A stretch of 44,728 bases of DNA from JACOND01 sp051011135. Lineage in GTDB: Bacteria > Bdellovibrionota > Bdellovibrionia > Bdellovibrionales > UBA1609. The stretch spans positions 1-44,728 of the forward strand of contig JBPCUO010000026.1 of the NCBI GenBank assembly GCA_051011135.1. Direction: 5' to 3'. A model generated the notes under the pieces. That model searched no databases and was not told the origin of the DNA. It saw only the letters and a program-made list of their open reading frames with translations. The first letter of the stretch is position 1. The number at the start of each line of letters is the position of its first letter. The translations under genes were made by a program, and so were the position numbers. Below, piece by piece: positions 23,435-31,263 of the stretch.

Positions 23435-24631
23435 CTATGTCAAATCTGAAACAAACTCAGAAAGCCGAGAAATAGCTTTTTTAAGGATTTCTTTTTTCAA
23501 TCCATAAGTAAATCTTAAATACCCAGGAGTTCCAAATTCTTCTCCCGGTAAGCAGACAAGATATTTTTCTTCTAATAAAAGATTCATGACATCTTTAGAA
23601 GATTGAATTTTAAAATCTTTATATTTTTTCCCCACGAGACCCTGAACTCCAACCCATAAATAAAAAGCTCCTTTTGAAGGATGCACTTTAAGAAGAGGTA
23701 TTTTTTGAAGACCTTGTGAAAAAAAGTCCCTTAATTCTTTTAATTCTGAAACCATATTTTTTAAATCTTTCTGACAAAGATGCAAGCTATCTTCTGCCGC
23801 TTTTTGCGCTATGGAATTAACACAACTGATAGATTGGCTTTGAAAAGAAGAAACAATCTTAATAAAATCAGCAGGGCCAAAAACCCAACCTAATCTCCAA
23901 CCTGTCATAAGATAATTTTTAGAAGCTCCATTAACAGCAATCACTCGATCTTTGAGATCAGGACAAACACTATAAAAATGAGGAGCTCGATCCCCTGAGA
24001 AAACAATTTGATCATAAATATCATCTGTCACTATCAGAACTTGAGGATGTTTTTTAAGAACCTCTCCTAATTCTTTTAATTCCTCTTCTGTGTGAATGGA
24101 ACTTGTAGGATTATTGGGAGAGTTTAAAAGAAAGATTTTTGTTTTTGGAGTGATTGCTTTTTCTAATTGCGATGCTGTAATTTTGAAATGAGTCTTTTCA
24201 TCTGTAGGAACAATGACAGATCGAGCTCCACTGAGTCCAATAATGTCAGGATAACTCATCCAATAAGGAGCTTGAAAAACAACTTCATCATCAGGGTTAC
24301 AAAGAGTTTGAAAAATAACAAAGAGAGCATATTTACAACCTGCTGAAATAGCAACATTGCTCATTTTAATATCCCAATTATAAATAGAAGAAAACTGGTT
24401 AGCAATTTGTTCTCTAAAAGATTCTCGACCAGCAGAGCCTGTGTATTTTGTATAATTTTCATCAATGGCTTTTTTGCCAGCCGCTTTAATAGGCTCGTAA
24501 GTTCCTTTATCCAGTTCGCCAACAGATAAGCTGATAATATCTTTTCCTTCCGCTTTCATTTGCTTAGATTTTTTTAAAAGTTCAAAAACAGGAGAAGGTC
24601 TTAAGCCACTAACTCTTTTAGAAAATTTCAA
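23435..24631 (-). CDS. Class I PLP aminotransferase, aspartate aminotransferase-like
   Basis: A 398-residue fold-type I PLP enzyme of the class I-gamma/AspB kind. SVGELDKGTYEPI and NYTKYTGSAG open the domain, SPNNPT (171-176) and DDIYDQIVF (203-211) contact the cofactor, and the Schiff-base lysine is K238 in NGASKNYLMTGWRLGW. The C-terminal arginine for the substrate carboxylate lies in LRFTYG. Most members transaminate aspartate or glutamate, some act on aromatic acids or prephenate. With the shikimate operon in the same window, an aromatic role is conceivable but not specified. The gene is 39 bases downstream of rsmD on the same strand. Substrate is uncertain; the fold is not. Confidence 0.92.
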   Translation of the reverse strand: MKFSKRVSGLRPSPVFELLKKSKQMKAEGKDIISLSVGELDKGTYEPIKAAGKKAIDENYTKYTGSAGRESFREQIANQFSSIYNWDIKMSNVAISAGCKYALFVIFQTLCNPDDEVVFQAPYWMSYPDIIGLSGARSVIVPTDEKTHFKITASQLEKAITPKTKIFLLNSPNNPTSSIHTEEELKELGEVLKKHPQVLIVTDDIYDQIVFSGDRAPHFYSVCPDLKDRVIAVNGASKNYLMTGWRLGWVFGPADFIKIVSSFQSQSISCVNSIAQKAAEDSLHLCQKDLKNMVSELKELRDFFSQGLQKIPLLKVHPSKGAFYLWVGVQGLVGKKYKDFKIQSSKDVMNLLLEEKYLVCLPGEEFGTPGYLRFTYGLKKEILKKAISRLSEFVSDLT

Positions 24632-24670
24632 AATATCACCCTTTGAGATTTGTTTTGATTTAAATAAGCG

Positions 24671-25231
24671 TTACTTTCTTGCTTCATAAAACCATATCTT
24701 TTTATCATTAAAATCTTTTTTTGAAAAGAGGTAAAAACAAGAGTAACGATCTTTTAAATTCTCTTTATCACTTGTTTCTAAAACAAAAATAGTTCCTACA
24801 ATATAAAGATGACTGGAAACTAATGTTTCTAATATTTTTTCTCCACATTCTAGAGGAAAGGGAGGATCGGCAATAATAATATGAAAAGGCCCTAATCTTG
24901 ATTTTTTTAAAAAATCAAAAACATCACTTTTATGCACCATAAGCTGACGAGGATTTTTTAATTTTTTTTGATTTTCTTTTATAATTTTTATGGAATGCTT
25001 ACTCATCTCTACAGCGTGAGCTTCTTTTGCTCCTCGTGAAAGAGCCTCCATGGATAAACTTCCTGTGCCTGAAAATAAATCTAAAAATAAAACATCTTTA
25101 TTAAAATAAGCTTGTAACACATTAAAGACAGTCTCTTTAACCCGATCTGTCATTGGTCGAATAGAAAATCTTTCGGAAGATTTCCAAGACACTAATTTCA
25201 AACCTTTTAATGCTCCTGCAATAACTCTCAT
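24671..25231 (-). CDS. rsmD: 16S rRNA m2G966 methyltransferase RsmD
   Basis: A 186-residue SAM-dependent methyltransferase that modifies G966 of 16S rRNA. Family landmarks are MRVIAGALKGLKL, RPMTDRVKETVFNVL (25-39), the SAM motif FLDLFSGTGSLSMEALSRGA (49-68) and the catalytic IIADPPF (~119-125), as in N6/N2 methylases. The start ATG at 25231 overlaps the stop of the response regulator by four bases (ATGA), so translation is coupled. A signalling pair and an rRNA modifier in one transcript is an uncommon arrangement. RsmD is more often beside coaD or ftsY; no coaD is present here. Confidence 0.93.
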   Translation of the reverse strand: MRVIAGALKGLKLVSWKSSERFSIRPMTDRVKETVFNVLQAYFNKDVLFLDLFSGTGSLSMEALSRGAKEAHAVEMSKHSIKIIKENQKKLKNPRQLMVHKSDVFDFLKKSRLGPFHIIIADPPFPLECGEKILETLVSSHLYIVGTIFVLETSDKENLKDRYSCFYLFSKKDFNDKKIWFYEARK

Positions 25232-25608
25232 TGTTTTAATTTTTTTTGAACGAGATTCTCTCCCTGTTGAACCAATAAATAAATATCCTCAAAAGGTTTT
25301 TTAACAAAAAGATCTACTTTTGTCTCTTTAATTTTTTGATCATCTAAATCATCATGAGCAGACATCATAACAATTTTTGCTTTTGATTTTTTTGGTTTCT
25401 CTCTTAAAACACCAAATCCATCTTTGCGAGGCATAAGAACATCTAAAAAAACCAGATCCGGATTAAATTTTTTCCAAATTTTAAGAGCTTCTACTCCATC
25501 TAAAGCTCCTTTAACGAGATGGCCTCGGCTTTGAAGAGCTAATTTAAATATTTTTTGAATCAAAACTTCATCATCTATGATTAAAACATTCAAAGGCTTT
25601 TGTTTCAT
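25228..25608 (-). CDS. Stand-alone response-regulator receiver protein
   Basis: A 126-residue CheY-like protein. The acidic pocket is DDE at 12-14, phospho-acceptor D56 in VFLDVLMP, switch residue S83 (MMSAHDD), and K104 in VKKPF. There is no output domain, so it acts by protein contact or as a phosphorelay intermediate. It overlaps the kinase stop by four bases (25605-25608) and the rsmD start by four bases (25228-25231), placing it between its probable partner kinase and rRNA methyltransferase in one transcript. An intact phosphorylation site suggests an active protein; the target is unknown. Confidence 0.93.
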   Translation of the reverse strand: MKQKPLNVLIIDDEVLIQKIFKLALQSRGHLVKGALDGVEALKIWKKFNPDLVFLDVLMPRKDGFGVLREKPKKSKAKIVMMSAHDDLDDQKIKETKVDLFVKKPFEDIYLLVQQGENLVQKKLKQ

Positions 25609-27083
25609 TTGTTATTAACCTGACAAGGAAGACTAATTGAAAAACAAGTCCAATCCTTGAATTCTTTACAAAGCTCAAGCTCTCCTCCATATTTACGAAC
25701 AATTTGACGAGAAATTCCCAAACCTAAACCTGTACCCTCTCCCTCTTTTTTAGTTGTCCATAAAGGTTGAAAGATTTTTTCCAAATATCTGTGTTGAATT
25801 CCTGGTCCATTATCTCTGATTTGTAAAATCACCTTGGAATCTTGTTGATCTAAATGAATAATAATTTTTGACTGCTCTTGTTTTTTACAATCTTTAAGAG
25901 CCTGACAAGAATTAATAATGAGATTATAAATCACTTGTTGTAATGCTGAAAAGTCTCCTACTACTTTTTGACTTTTTGAAAAATTTTTCAATTCTATTTC
26001 AATCCCAGAAGTCATTGTTTTAAGAAGAGGGAGCGTATCTTTCACCACTTCATTTAAACAACAGTAACAAAAATCTTGTTTTTTTTGTTGAGAAAAAGTC
26101 AGAAGATTATCTATAATTTTTTGAGATCTTGCTGTCGCTTGTTCCACAGCTTTAAAATCTTCAGAAAACATTTTTAAACTTTCATAATGAGATAAAATTT
26201 GAGACATAGATCGAATTCCTGTTAAAGGATTATTTAATTCATGAGCAATATTTCTTCCTAACTCATAAAAAGCAGACATCTTTTCGCTTTGAAAAAATTT
26301 TTCTTTTAAATCGTAATGGACTGTCATGTCCTGACAATAAAAAATACCAACATCTTTAAAATCTCTTAATTCAGGAATGGGATAATAATGAATTTGATAA
26401 ATTTTATTTTTAACATTTAATAGTTTTGGATTTTTTTTCAAATCTAATAATTGAGGATAGCTGCTGATAAGATGATCAAAGGGATGATTAGATTTCATCA
26501 CTTGAGAATCTTTTAAAATCGCTAAAGGCTCTCCGTATTTTCCAAAGACAGAACTCCATAGATAAGAAATAAGAGATACACTTGTATTCAAAAGAATACG
26601 ATTTAAAACTAACTCTAATAAATCTTGGACTTCACGCAAATACTCCTGAAGATTTGTATCTTTTGGAGAGGCTTGAAGTATTTCTAAAAATAAACATGGT
26701 TTTACAGAACCATAAAAAGCAATTTGAGAAGAAAGGAAAAAGGGGCATTGAATCATTTTATGAAAAATCCGTCCCATTTCTTGTGTGACATAATAAGTTT
26801 CTTTTTTAGAAGCATAATCAATGCAAGGAGGAACAGACCAAATATTTTTAACAGCCTCTTCATAAAACATACCAGATCTTATATAAGCTCTTCTTAAACC
26901 AAATTGTTTAGATTCATAAAATAAAATAACCTCTCCTATTTTAAATTTTTTAGGAAGATGAGCGGTTAAAAAAAGAAGGAATTCTTCAATCGTAGAAACT
27001 TTGCAAATTTTTTCGCTAAAAGAAAATAAAGATCGTCGATCTTTAGAAGAAGTCATTTGAATATTTTCTACTAACTTAGCCAT
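25605..27083 (-). CDS. Sensor histidine kinase, soluble
   Basis: A 492-residue kinase. Residues ~20-165 look like a degenerate GAF-type sensor (no transmembrane helix is seen), and ~170-255 may be a PAS-like region ending near VGIFYCQDMTVHYDL. The HisKA domain has H281 in NIAHELNNPL. The ATPase domain has N-box NLIINSCQAL, G1 DNGPGI, a WTTKKEGEGTGLGLGI G2 region and the end GGELEL. The 'LNNPLTGIRSMSQIL' style is typical of NtrB-like cytosolic kinases. Several cysteines cluster around FCYCCL (~337-342), which could sense redox or metal. Its partner is the receiver encoded next. Signal unknown. Confidence 0.93.
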   Translation of the reverse strand: MAKLVENIQMTSSKDRRSLFSFSEKICKVSTIEEFLLFLTAHLPKKFKIGEVILFYESKQFGLRRAYIRSGMFYEEAVKNIWSVPPCIDYASKKETYYVTQEMGRIFHKMIQCPFFLSSQIAFYGSVKPCLFLEILQASPKDTNLQEYLREVQDLLELVLNRILLNTSVSLISYLWSSVFGKYGEPLAILKDSQVMKSNHPFDHLISSYPQLLDLKKNPKLLNVKNKIYQIHYYPIPELRDFKDVGIFYCQDMTVHYDLKEKFFQSEKMSAFYELGRNIAHELNNPLTGIRSMSQILSHYESLKMFSEDFKAVEQATARSQKIIDNLLTFSQQKKQDFCYCCLNEVVKDTLPLLKTMTSGIEIELKNFSKSQKVVGDFSALQQVIYNLIINSCQALKDCKKQEQSKIIIHLDQQDSKVILQIRDNGPGIQHRYLEKIFQPLWTTKKEGEGTGLGLGISRQIVRKYGGELELCKEFKDWTCFSISLPCQVNNK

Positions 27084-27179
27084 CTTTATCTATGTTAATA
27101 GATTTCATTTATTCCTTCTTCAAGATACGAATTTAGAAATAAGAAAGAAGCAGGAAACAAGACTTCTGTCTAAATTGTT

Positions 27180-27872
27180 TTAGATAGAGAATTTGAAATG
27201 ATCTTCAATAGGAGATGCTTTCTTATAAGAAGTCCATTTTTCTTTTAAATAAGAAGCTTTGGAATAATGAGGATCTAAATCTAAACAACGAGATAAGCAC
27301 CCTATAGCAATTTCTTTATCTTCTAAAAAATATCTACTGATGGCCAAGCCTAGCCATGCTTGTTTCGATTCAGGAAATGTTTTAACAAGTTTCTCAAAAA
27401 GATTTTCTGATTCTTTATAATTTTTTTCTTTTATCTTTAAAAGTCCTCTATGGAATTGAAGAGATAAAGAATGTGGATTTAAAGTATAAGCTTTATTATA
27501 GTACTCTTCAGCCATAGGGTAGTTTTTATCCCAAACATAAATATGACCAAGATATTTATGAATTTTATAGAGTATAAAACAAGGCTCTGAAATGTATCGA
27601 ATAGCCTCTAAAAAACACTCCTCAGCATCTTTAGATTTAAATTGATTCATCAAAGCATTTCCCAAACAAAAAAGATCTATAACTTTTTTTCTTCTTTCTA
27701 ATAAACAAGAAAAAATATTTTCAGCAATATCCCAATAACGATTTTCTAAAGCGAGAAAACCTCCCCATTCTAAAATTCGATTATCAGCCGTATCATCTTC
27801 TAAAAGTTTTCTTAAAAAACTTTCTTGATCTTCTGGAGACGTAAATTTCTTTTTATTTTTATCACTATTCAT
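27180..27872 (-). CDS. TPR-repeat protein
   Basis: A 230-residue helical protein with about four or five tetratricopeptide repeats: LGNALMNQFKSKDAEECFLEAI, YLGHIYVWDKNYPMAEEYYNKA followed by YTLNPHSLSLQFHRGLL, and a C-terminal LGLAISRYFLEDKEIA. There is no signal peptide, so it should be cytoplasmic. TPRs bind partner proteins; small TPR proteins of this size serve as secretion or motility chaperones in some bacteria, but that is only an analogy. A near-consensus sigma-54 site lies immediately upstream with its predicted start two bases before the ATG. It is 97 bases upstream of the histidine kinase on the same strand. Confidence 0.8.
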   Translation of the reverse strand: MNSDKNKKKFTSPEDQESFLRKLLEDDTADNRILEWGGFLALENRYWDIAENIFSCLLERRKKVIDLFCLGNALMNQFKSKDAEECFLEAIRYISEPCFILYKIHKYLGHIYVWDKNYPMAEEYYNKAYTLNPHSLSLQFHRGLLKIKEKNYKESENLFEKLVKTFPESKQAWLGLAISRYFLEDKEIAIGCLSRCLDLDPHYSKASYLKEKWTSYKKASPIEDHFKFSI

Positions 27873-27883
27873 ACTTCTATATT

Positions 27884-27900
27884 ATGCAATTTTTATGCCA
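27884..27900 (-). promoter_or_regulatory. Sigma-54-like -24/-12 promoter element
   Basis: The minus strand reads TGGCAT-A-AAAA-TTGCAT (27900-27884), matching TGGCAYR-N4-TTGCW with the GG and GC correctly spaced. The predicted start is near 27874, only two bases before the TPR gene ATG. Confidence 0.45.
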
Positions 27901-28022
27901 AAAAAAATCAGGACTTTAAACTTAAAATCACGCCCTTTTTCATCTTAAAAGATCAAAAAAATGACATTTTACCCTAAGGGGTTTTGACAGTTTGATAGAT
28001 AGCAAACTCTAGGCTTAGAAAT

Positions 28023-28370
28023 CTAAGACGCTATGGAAGGATGTTTATTTTTTAATTCTTCTACTAAAGACATGATTACTAAATCTTGATCTAAAATAGA
28101 AGAAGTCATATCTCTTTTCATTCTTAAAATTTCTACTAATTTCTTTTTTTCTTCTGGATTGGCTTGAACATCGTTATATCTAGATAGTTTGTTATCTATC
28201 CGATCGATAGCATTTAATAAAATCTCTCGACTATAATAAAAATTTTCAAAATTATCTATACAACCCTCATTCAGTCTATCCATTTCATTGACATTGATTT
28301 TATGAAATTCTAAAAGATAAGAATTCCTCTGCTCAAGTATTTCTAATAATGTTACAACTTCTTTTCCCAT
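28023..28370 (-). CDS. Small helical protein of unknown function
   Basis: A 115-residue acidic-basic helical protein that I cannot identify. AAGGGAG lies 8 bases before the ATG at 28370, so this start is preferred over the in-frame TTG at 28388. Two or three amphipathic helices with heptad-type leucines (EILEQRNSYLLEFHKI, EILLNAIDRIDNKL, KKLVEILRMKRDM) suggest a coiled-coil bundle of FlgN/FliT-like size and style. That resemblance is weak and no flagellar gene is nearby. It stands alone between the TPR gene and menD, both on the same strand. The sequence just past its stop (27965-28022) contains short inverted repeats (CTTAGA/TCTAAG, AGTTTG/CAAACT) without a T run. Confidence 0.6.
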   Translation of the reverse strand: MGKEVVTLLEILEQRNSYLLEFHKINVNEMDRLNEGCIDNFENFYYSREILLNAIDRIDNKLSRYNDVQANPEEKKKLVEILRMKRDMTSSILDQDLVIMSLVEELKNKHPSIAS

Positions 28371-28480
28371 AAATAATACTCCCTTCAAGTTCTATTATGA
28401 CACAAAAAACAGGAATATTTATGTCAATAATATGGCCTTGTCTATAGACGGGAAATCCCTAAAAATCTTTTAAAATTAGA

Positions 28481-28528
28481 TATTTACAAGATGACAAAAA
28501 TATTTACAGGACTGACAAAAATATTTTT
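28481..28528. repeat. Two-copy tandem repeat of about 21 bp
   Basis: TATTTACAAGATGACAAAAA (28481-28500) is followed by TATTTACAGGACTGACAAAA (28501-28520) and a partial third TATTTTT. It lies between menD and the small helical gene and could be a protein-binding array. Confidence 0.65.
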
Positions 28529-28532
28529 AAAC

Positions 28533-30113
28533 TTAAGAATCACTCCAAATGGAAAGATAATCCTTAAAAACTTGATCTGTACTTTTTTGATCTGGACAAA
28601 TCTCTAAAAGAGAAGAAGTCTCATTTTGATCCACACGAAACCCCTCAAAATCTTTAAAACATTTATAATCAAAATTCCAAAATTGAGCCAAAGAAGAAAA
28701 AGACAAATGATGTTCATTTAAAAAAGCTTTATTTTTAAAAAGACGAGAGAATATCTGACCTCCAGAGTTATTCATAATAAATAAAGTCCAAGGAGGAATG
28801 TTTTTACCAATCCAAAAAGCGCTTAAGTCATAAAGGGCGCTGATATCACCTATAATACCAAAATTAGGATGTGATTTTTTACACTCCCCAAAAAATCGAG
28901 AAATTAAACCATCAATTCCATTCACTCCATTTTGACCTGTCACAGATAAATTATGCTTACAAACTAAAGAGGCTTGATCCCATAAACGAATGGGCAAGCT
29001 ATTTCCTAAAAAAACATGAGAGTTTTTTGGAAAAGATTTTTTCAATCGTCTTATCCATGCTTCTTCACTCCTGGGGTATTTTTCTAAAATTTTTATCCAT
29101 TTTTCAGATTGTTCTCTATCGTAATTAATGAGATTTTCACTGTGATTGTTTAAATTCAAAAGATGTTTTTTTAACAGCTCTAAATGATCCCATAAAGAAA
29201 AATGAAATGTCTCCCTCGATAATCCTGCATAAAAAGGAGGAGATGATAAATTTAAAACTTCTATATCTGTCGTTTCTAAATCTCTCCAAAATCGAGAACG
29301 AGGAATCCCTCCTAGGCGAATCACCCCATCTATTTCCTTTTTTTTAACAGCATAGTTTAATATTTTTTCACCTGATAAAAGTCGTTCTTGAATATGATGA
29401 AGTTGAGATAAAGCTTCCAGATAAAAAGGCTGTTGACTTGTTTTTAAAAAATTTTCAACCAAAGGTTTTTCTCTTTCTTTTAATTCACCAACAAAAATTA
29501 ATGGTTTTTTACATTTTTTAAAAAAACTTTCAAAACCTTTATGATCTTTTTTAGAAAGATCTGAATAAATAGATCCGCCTTTTTTTATGGAAGTTTTTGA
29601 AAAATCTAAATTTTGAACAGCCGAATCTAATAAAGGCTCGTTCAAACAAACATTCAAATGAAGATGACCCTGTTTTGGAATCCAAGAAGATAGACTGACA
29701 TCTTTGGGCTGATATAAGTCCAAAGAGCAATAGCTATAATCTTTAAAAAGAGCAATAGGATCTTTTATAGTTTGAGGAGTCGCTTGTTTTCTATAAGAGG
29801 GAGGACGATCTGCTGTGATTAACACTAAAGGAATTCCACTGTAATAACCCTCTATTACACTAGGAAGCAATTCCGCAACGGCTGTTCCTGAAGTTGTAAT
29901 AACAGCAATAGGAGCTTGATCTCTTCGAGCTCGTCCTAAAGCAAAAAAACCACAAGATCGTTCATCATAAAAATAACAAATCTCGATACCTTTTGCCCTC
30001 GATAAAACTTCTATAAAAGGAGCGCAACGACCTCCGGGGCTAACACAAAAAGTTCTGACACCCATCGAAACAAGTTTTTGAATAATATCTTCTGCTAATT
30101 TAATATTTTTCAT
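28533..30113 (-). CDS. menD: 2-succinyl-5-enolpyruvyl-6-hydroxy-3-cyclohexene-1-carboxylate (SEPHCHC) synthase MenD
   Basis: ThDP enzyme joining 2-oxoglutarate-derived succinic semialdehyde to isochorismate in menaquinone synthesis. It is 526 residues, near the usual ~550. VSPGGRCAPF (24-33), the glutamate of YFYDERSCGFFALG (~48-61) that activates ThDP, TTSGTAVAELLPSVIE and ITADRPP are MenD signatures. The metal site is GDISALYDLSAFW followed by IMNNSGGQIF in the C-terminal domain. It begins 21 bases after the menF stop with AGGG seven bases before the ATG, so both are likely co-transcribed. No menH, menC, menE or menB is in view. Confidence 0.95.
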   Translation of the reverse strand: MKNIKLAEDIIQKLVSMGVRTFCVSPGGRCAPFIEVLSRAKGIEICYFYDERSCGFFALGRARRDQAPIAVITTSGTAVAELLPSVIEGYYSGIPLVLITADRPPSYRKQATPQTIKDPIALFKDYSYCSLDLYQPKDVSLSSWIPKQGHLHLNVCLNEPLLDSAVQNLDFSKTSIKKGGSIYSDLSKKDHKGFESFFKKCKKPLIFVGELKEREKPLVENFLKTSQQPFYLEALSQLHHIQERLLSGEKILNYAVKKKEIDGVIRLGGIPRSRFWRDLETTDIEVLNLSSPPFYAGLSRETFHFSLWDHLELLKKHLLNLNNHSENLINYDREQSEKWIKILEKYPRSEEAWIRRLKKSFPKNSHVFLGNSLPIRLWDQASLVCKHNLSVTGQNGVNGIDGLISRFFGECKKSHPNFGIIGDISALYDLSAFWIGKNIPPWTLFIMNNSGGQIFSRLFKNKAFLNEHHLSFSSLAQFWNFDYKCFKDFEGFRVDQNETSSLLEICPDQKSTDQVFKDYLSIWSDS

Positions 30114-30134
30114 TTCATGACCCTATAGTAAAAT

Positions 30135-31166
30135 CTAAAGAAATATTTGACGAACCTGCTTCCTTTTTAGAAATAATTCTTCCCACTCTTTTTGTAAAAC
30201 ACTATCACGAACAATACCAGCGCCTGAGTAAATTCTTATTTTAGAATTCATCCATTCCATATTTCTTATACTCACAAGACAAAAAGCCCGATCTTTACCA
30301 TTGAAATAACCAAAAGGAGCTCCAAAAAAATGCCTTGGTTTTTGCTCCTGATTCAACCATGAAAAAGCTTCTTTTTTAGGGTAAGATCCTAAAGCGGCTG
30401 TGGGATGAAGTTGGTGACATAATTTTACATAATCTAATGGCCCCAATAATCTCCCTTTTTTTTGAGTGCACAGATGCTTTATTTTACCAAAAACCTTTTC
30501 ATAAGTTTTTTGCTCTGTCCAATGAACTAAGCCTTTTAAACTTTCTTCAATACTTTGAATCACATACTGATGCTCCATCATTTCTTTTTGATTTTCAAAT
30601 AAAGAGGCTCCTGGATAAACGGAAGTCCCTGCTAAAGCCATTGTTGAAAAAGATTCTTTTTGATAAGAAAATAAAATTTCAGGAGATAAACCCACCAAAC
30701 CTCTTTGAGAATTCCAATAACCATACAAGTAAGAATCTTGATAAAAGAATGCCTTTTTTTTATAAAAATTTTTTAAAAAATAAAGAATATCTGGTTTTTG
30801 ATCTAATTCTTCAAAAAAAACAGGAACCATTTTTTTAAATTTAGAAGAACGAATTTGATTTTTAATTTGATAAAAAGCCTGTTGAAATTCTATAAAACTA
30901 GGAGGCTTAATCAGGGAAAAAGTCTTTTTTGTGTCAGAAACCTCTGTTCCTAAAAATTTTAATAATTCCTCTTTTGAGACTTTACAAATTGCCTTAGCTT
31001 GAAGCCAAGCTTGTTTTTCTTTTAAAAAAAAATCTGTTATATAGAATCCTAAACAAGGCTTGGAAGAGGTTTTAAAAGGACCTTCCCCTAGTAAATATTG
31101 ATCTTTTGAAATTTGTAGTAAAATCCCCTCTTTCAACCATGCCTTTTTATTGATAGAAATCACCAT
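30135..31166 (-). CDS. menF: Isochorismate synthase (MenF-type chorismate-binding enzyme)
   Basis: Converts chorismate to isochorismate. The 343-residue length lacks much of the usual N-terminal part of MenF (~430), but the catalytic chorismate-binding domain is complete. LAGTSVYPG, KEMMEHQYVIQSIEESL, LHPTAALGSYPKKEAFSWL, the APFGYF stretch, LVSIRNMEW, and YSGAGIVRDSVLQKEWEE match MenF/EntC/TrpE active-site strands. Pairing with menD identifies it as a menaquinone enzyme rather than salicylate or anthranilate synthase. It is divergent from the DAHP synthase gene across 97 bases, so the gene starting the aromatic pathway and one of its exits share a promoter region. Confidence 0.93.
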   Translation of the reverse strand: MVISINKKAWLKEGILLQISKDQYLLGEGPFKTSSKPCLGFYITDFFLKEKQAWLQAKAICKVSKEELLKFLGTEVSDTKKTFSLIKPPSFIEFQQAFYQIKNQIRSSKFKKMVPVFFEELDQKPDILYFLKNFYKKKAFFYQDSYLYGYWNSQRGLVGLSPEILFSYQKESFSTMALAGTSVYPGASLFENQKEMMEHQYVIQSIEESLKGLVHWTEQKTYEKVFGKIKHLCTQKKGRLLGPLDYVKLCHQLHPTAALGSYPKKEAFSWLNQEQKPRHFFGAPFGYFNGKDRAFCLVSIRNMEWMNSKIRIYSGAGIVRDSVLQKEWEELFLKRKQVRQIFL

Positions 31167-31225
31167 TTCAATCTATAACATATCTTCAAATTTGAAAAAT
31201 AAATAGAAATCTTTTAAAAAAGATA

Positions 31226-31254
31226 TTGCTCAAAAAAACGAGGGACTATATATT
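31226..31254 (+). promoter_or_regulatory. Putative promoter of the DAHP synthase gene
   Basis: TTGCTC (31226-31231), a 17-base spacer and TATATT (31249-31254) end 9 bases before ATG 31264. The predicted leader is about three bases, so leader-based attenuation or a riboswitch is excluded if this promoter is used. Confidence 0.5.
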
Positions 31255-31263
31255 TTAAAATCT

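Noticed and set aside
27960..28022. Hairpins after the small helical gene as terminator
   Set aside because: Short stems (CTTAGA/TCTAAG, AGTTTG/CAAACT) lack a following T run on the minus strand.
28394..28427. TTGACA and CATAAT on the minus strand before the 28370 gene, and a TAAA-N15-TGTCATAA resembling a FliA site
   Set aside because: The sigma-70 spacing is 22 bases, too long, and only half of the FliA -10 matches.
30437..30838. Long open frame on the plus strand inside menF
   Set aside because: Antisense shadow of an AT-rich gene; Lys/Phe/Leu-rich with no domain and no start signal.
31167..31263. Possible attenuator or riboswitch before DAHP synthase
   Set aside because: No stable hairpin or leader peptide is visible, and the promoter ends 9 bases before the ATG.
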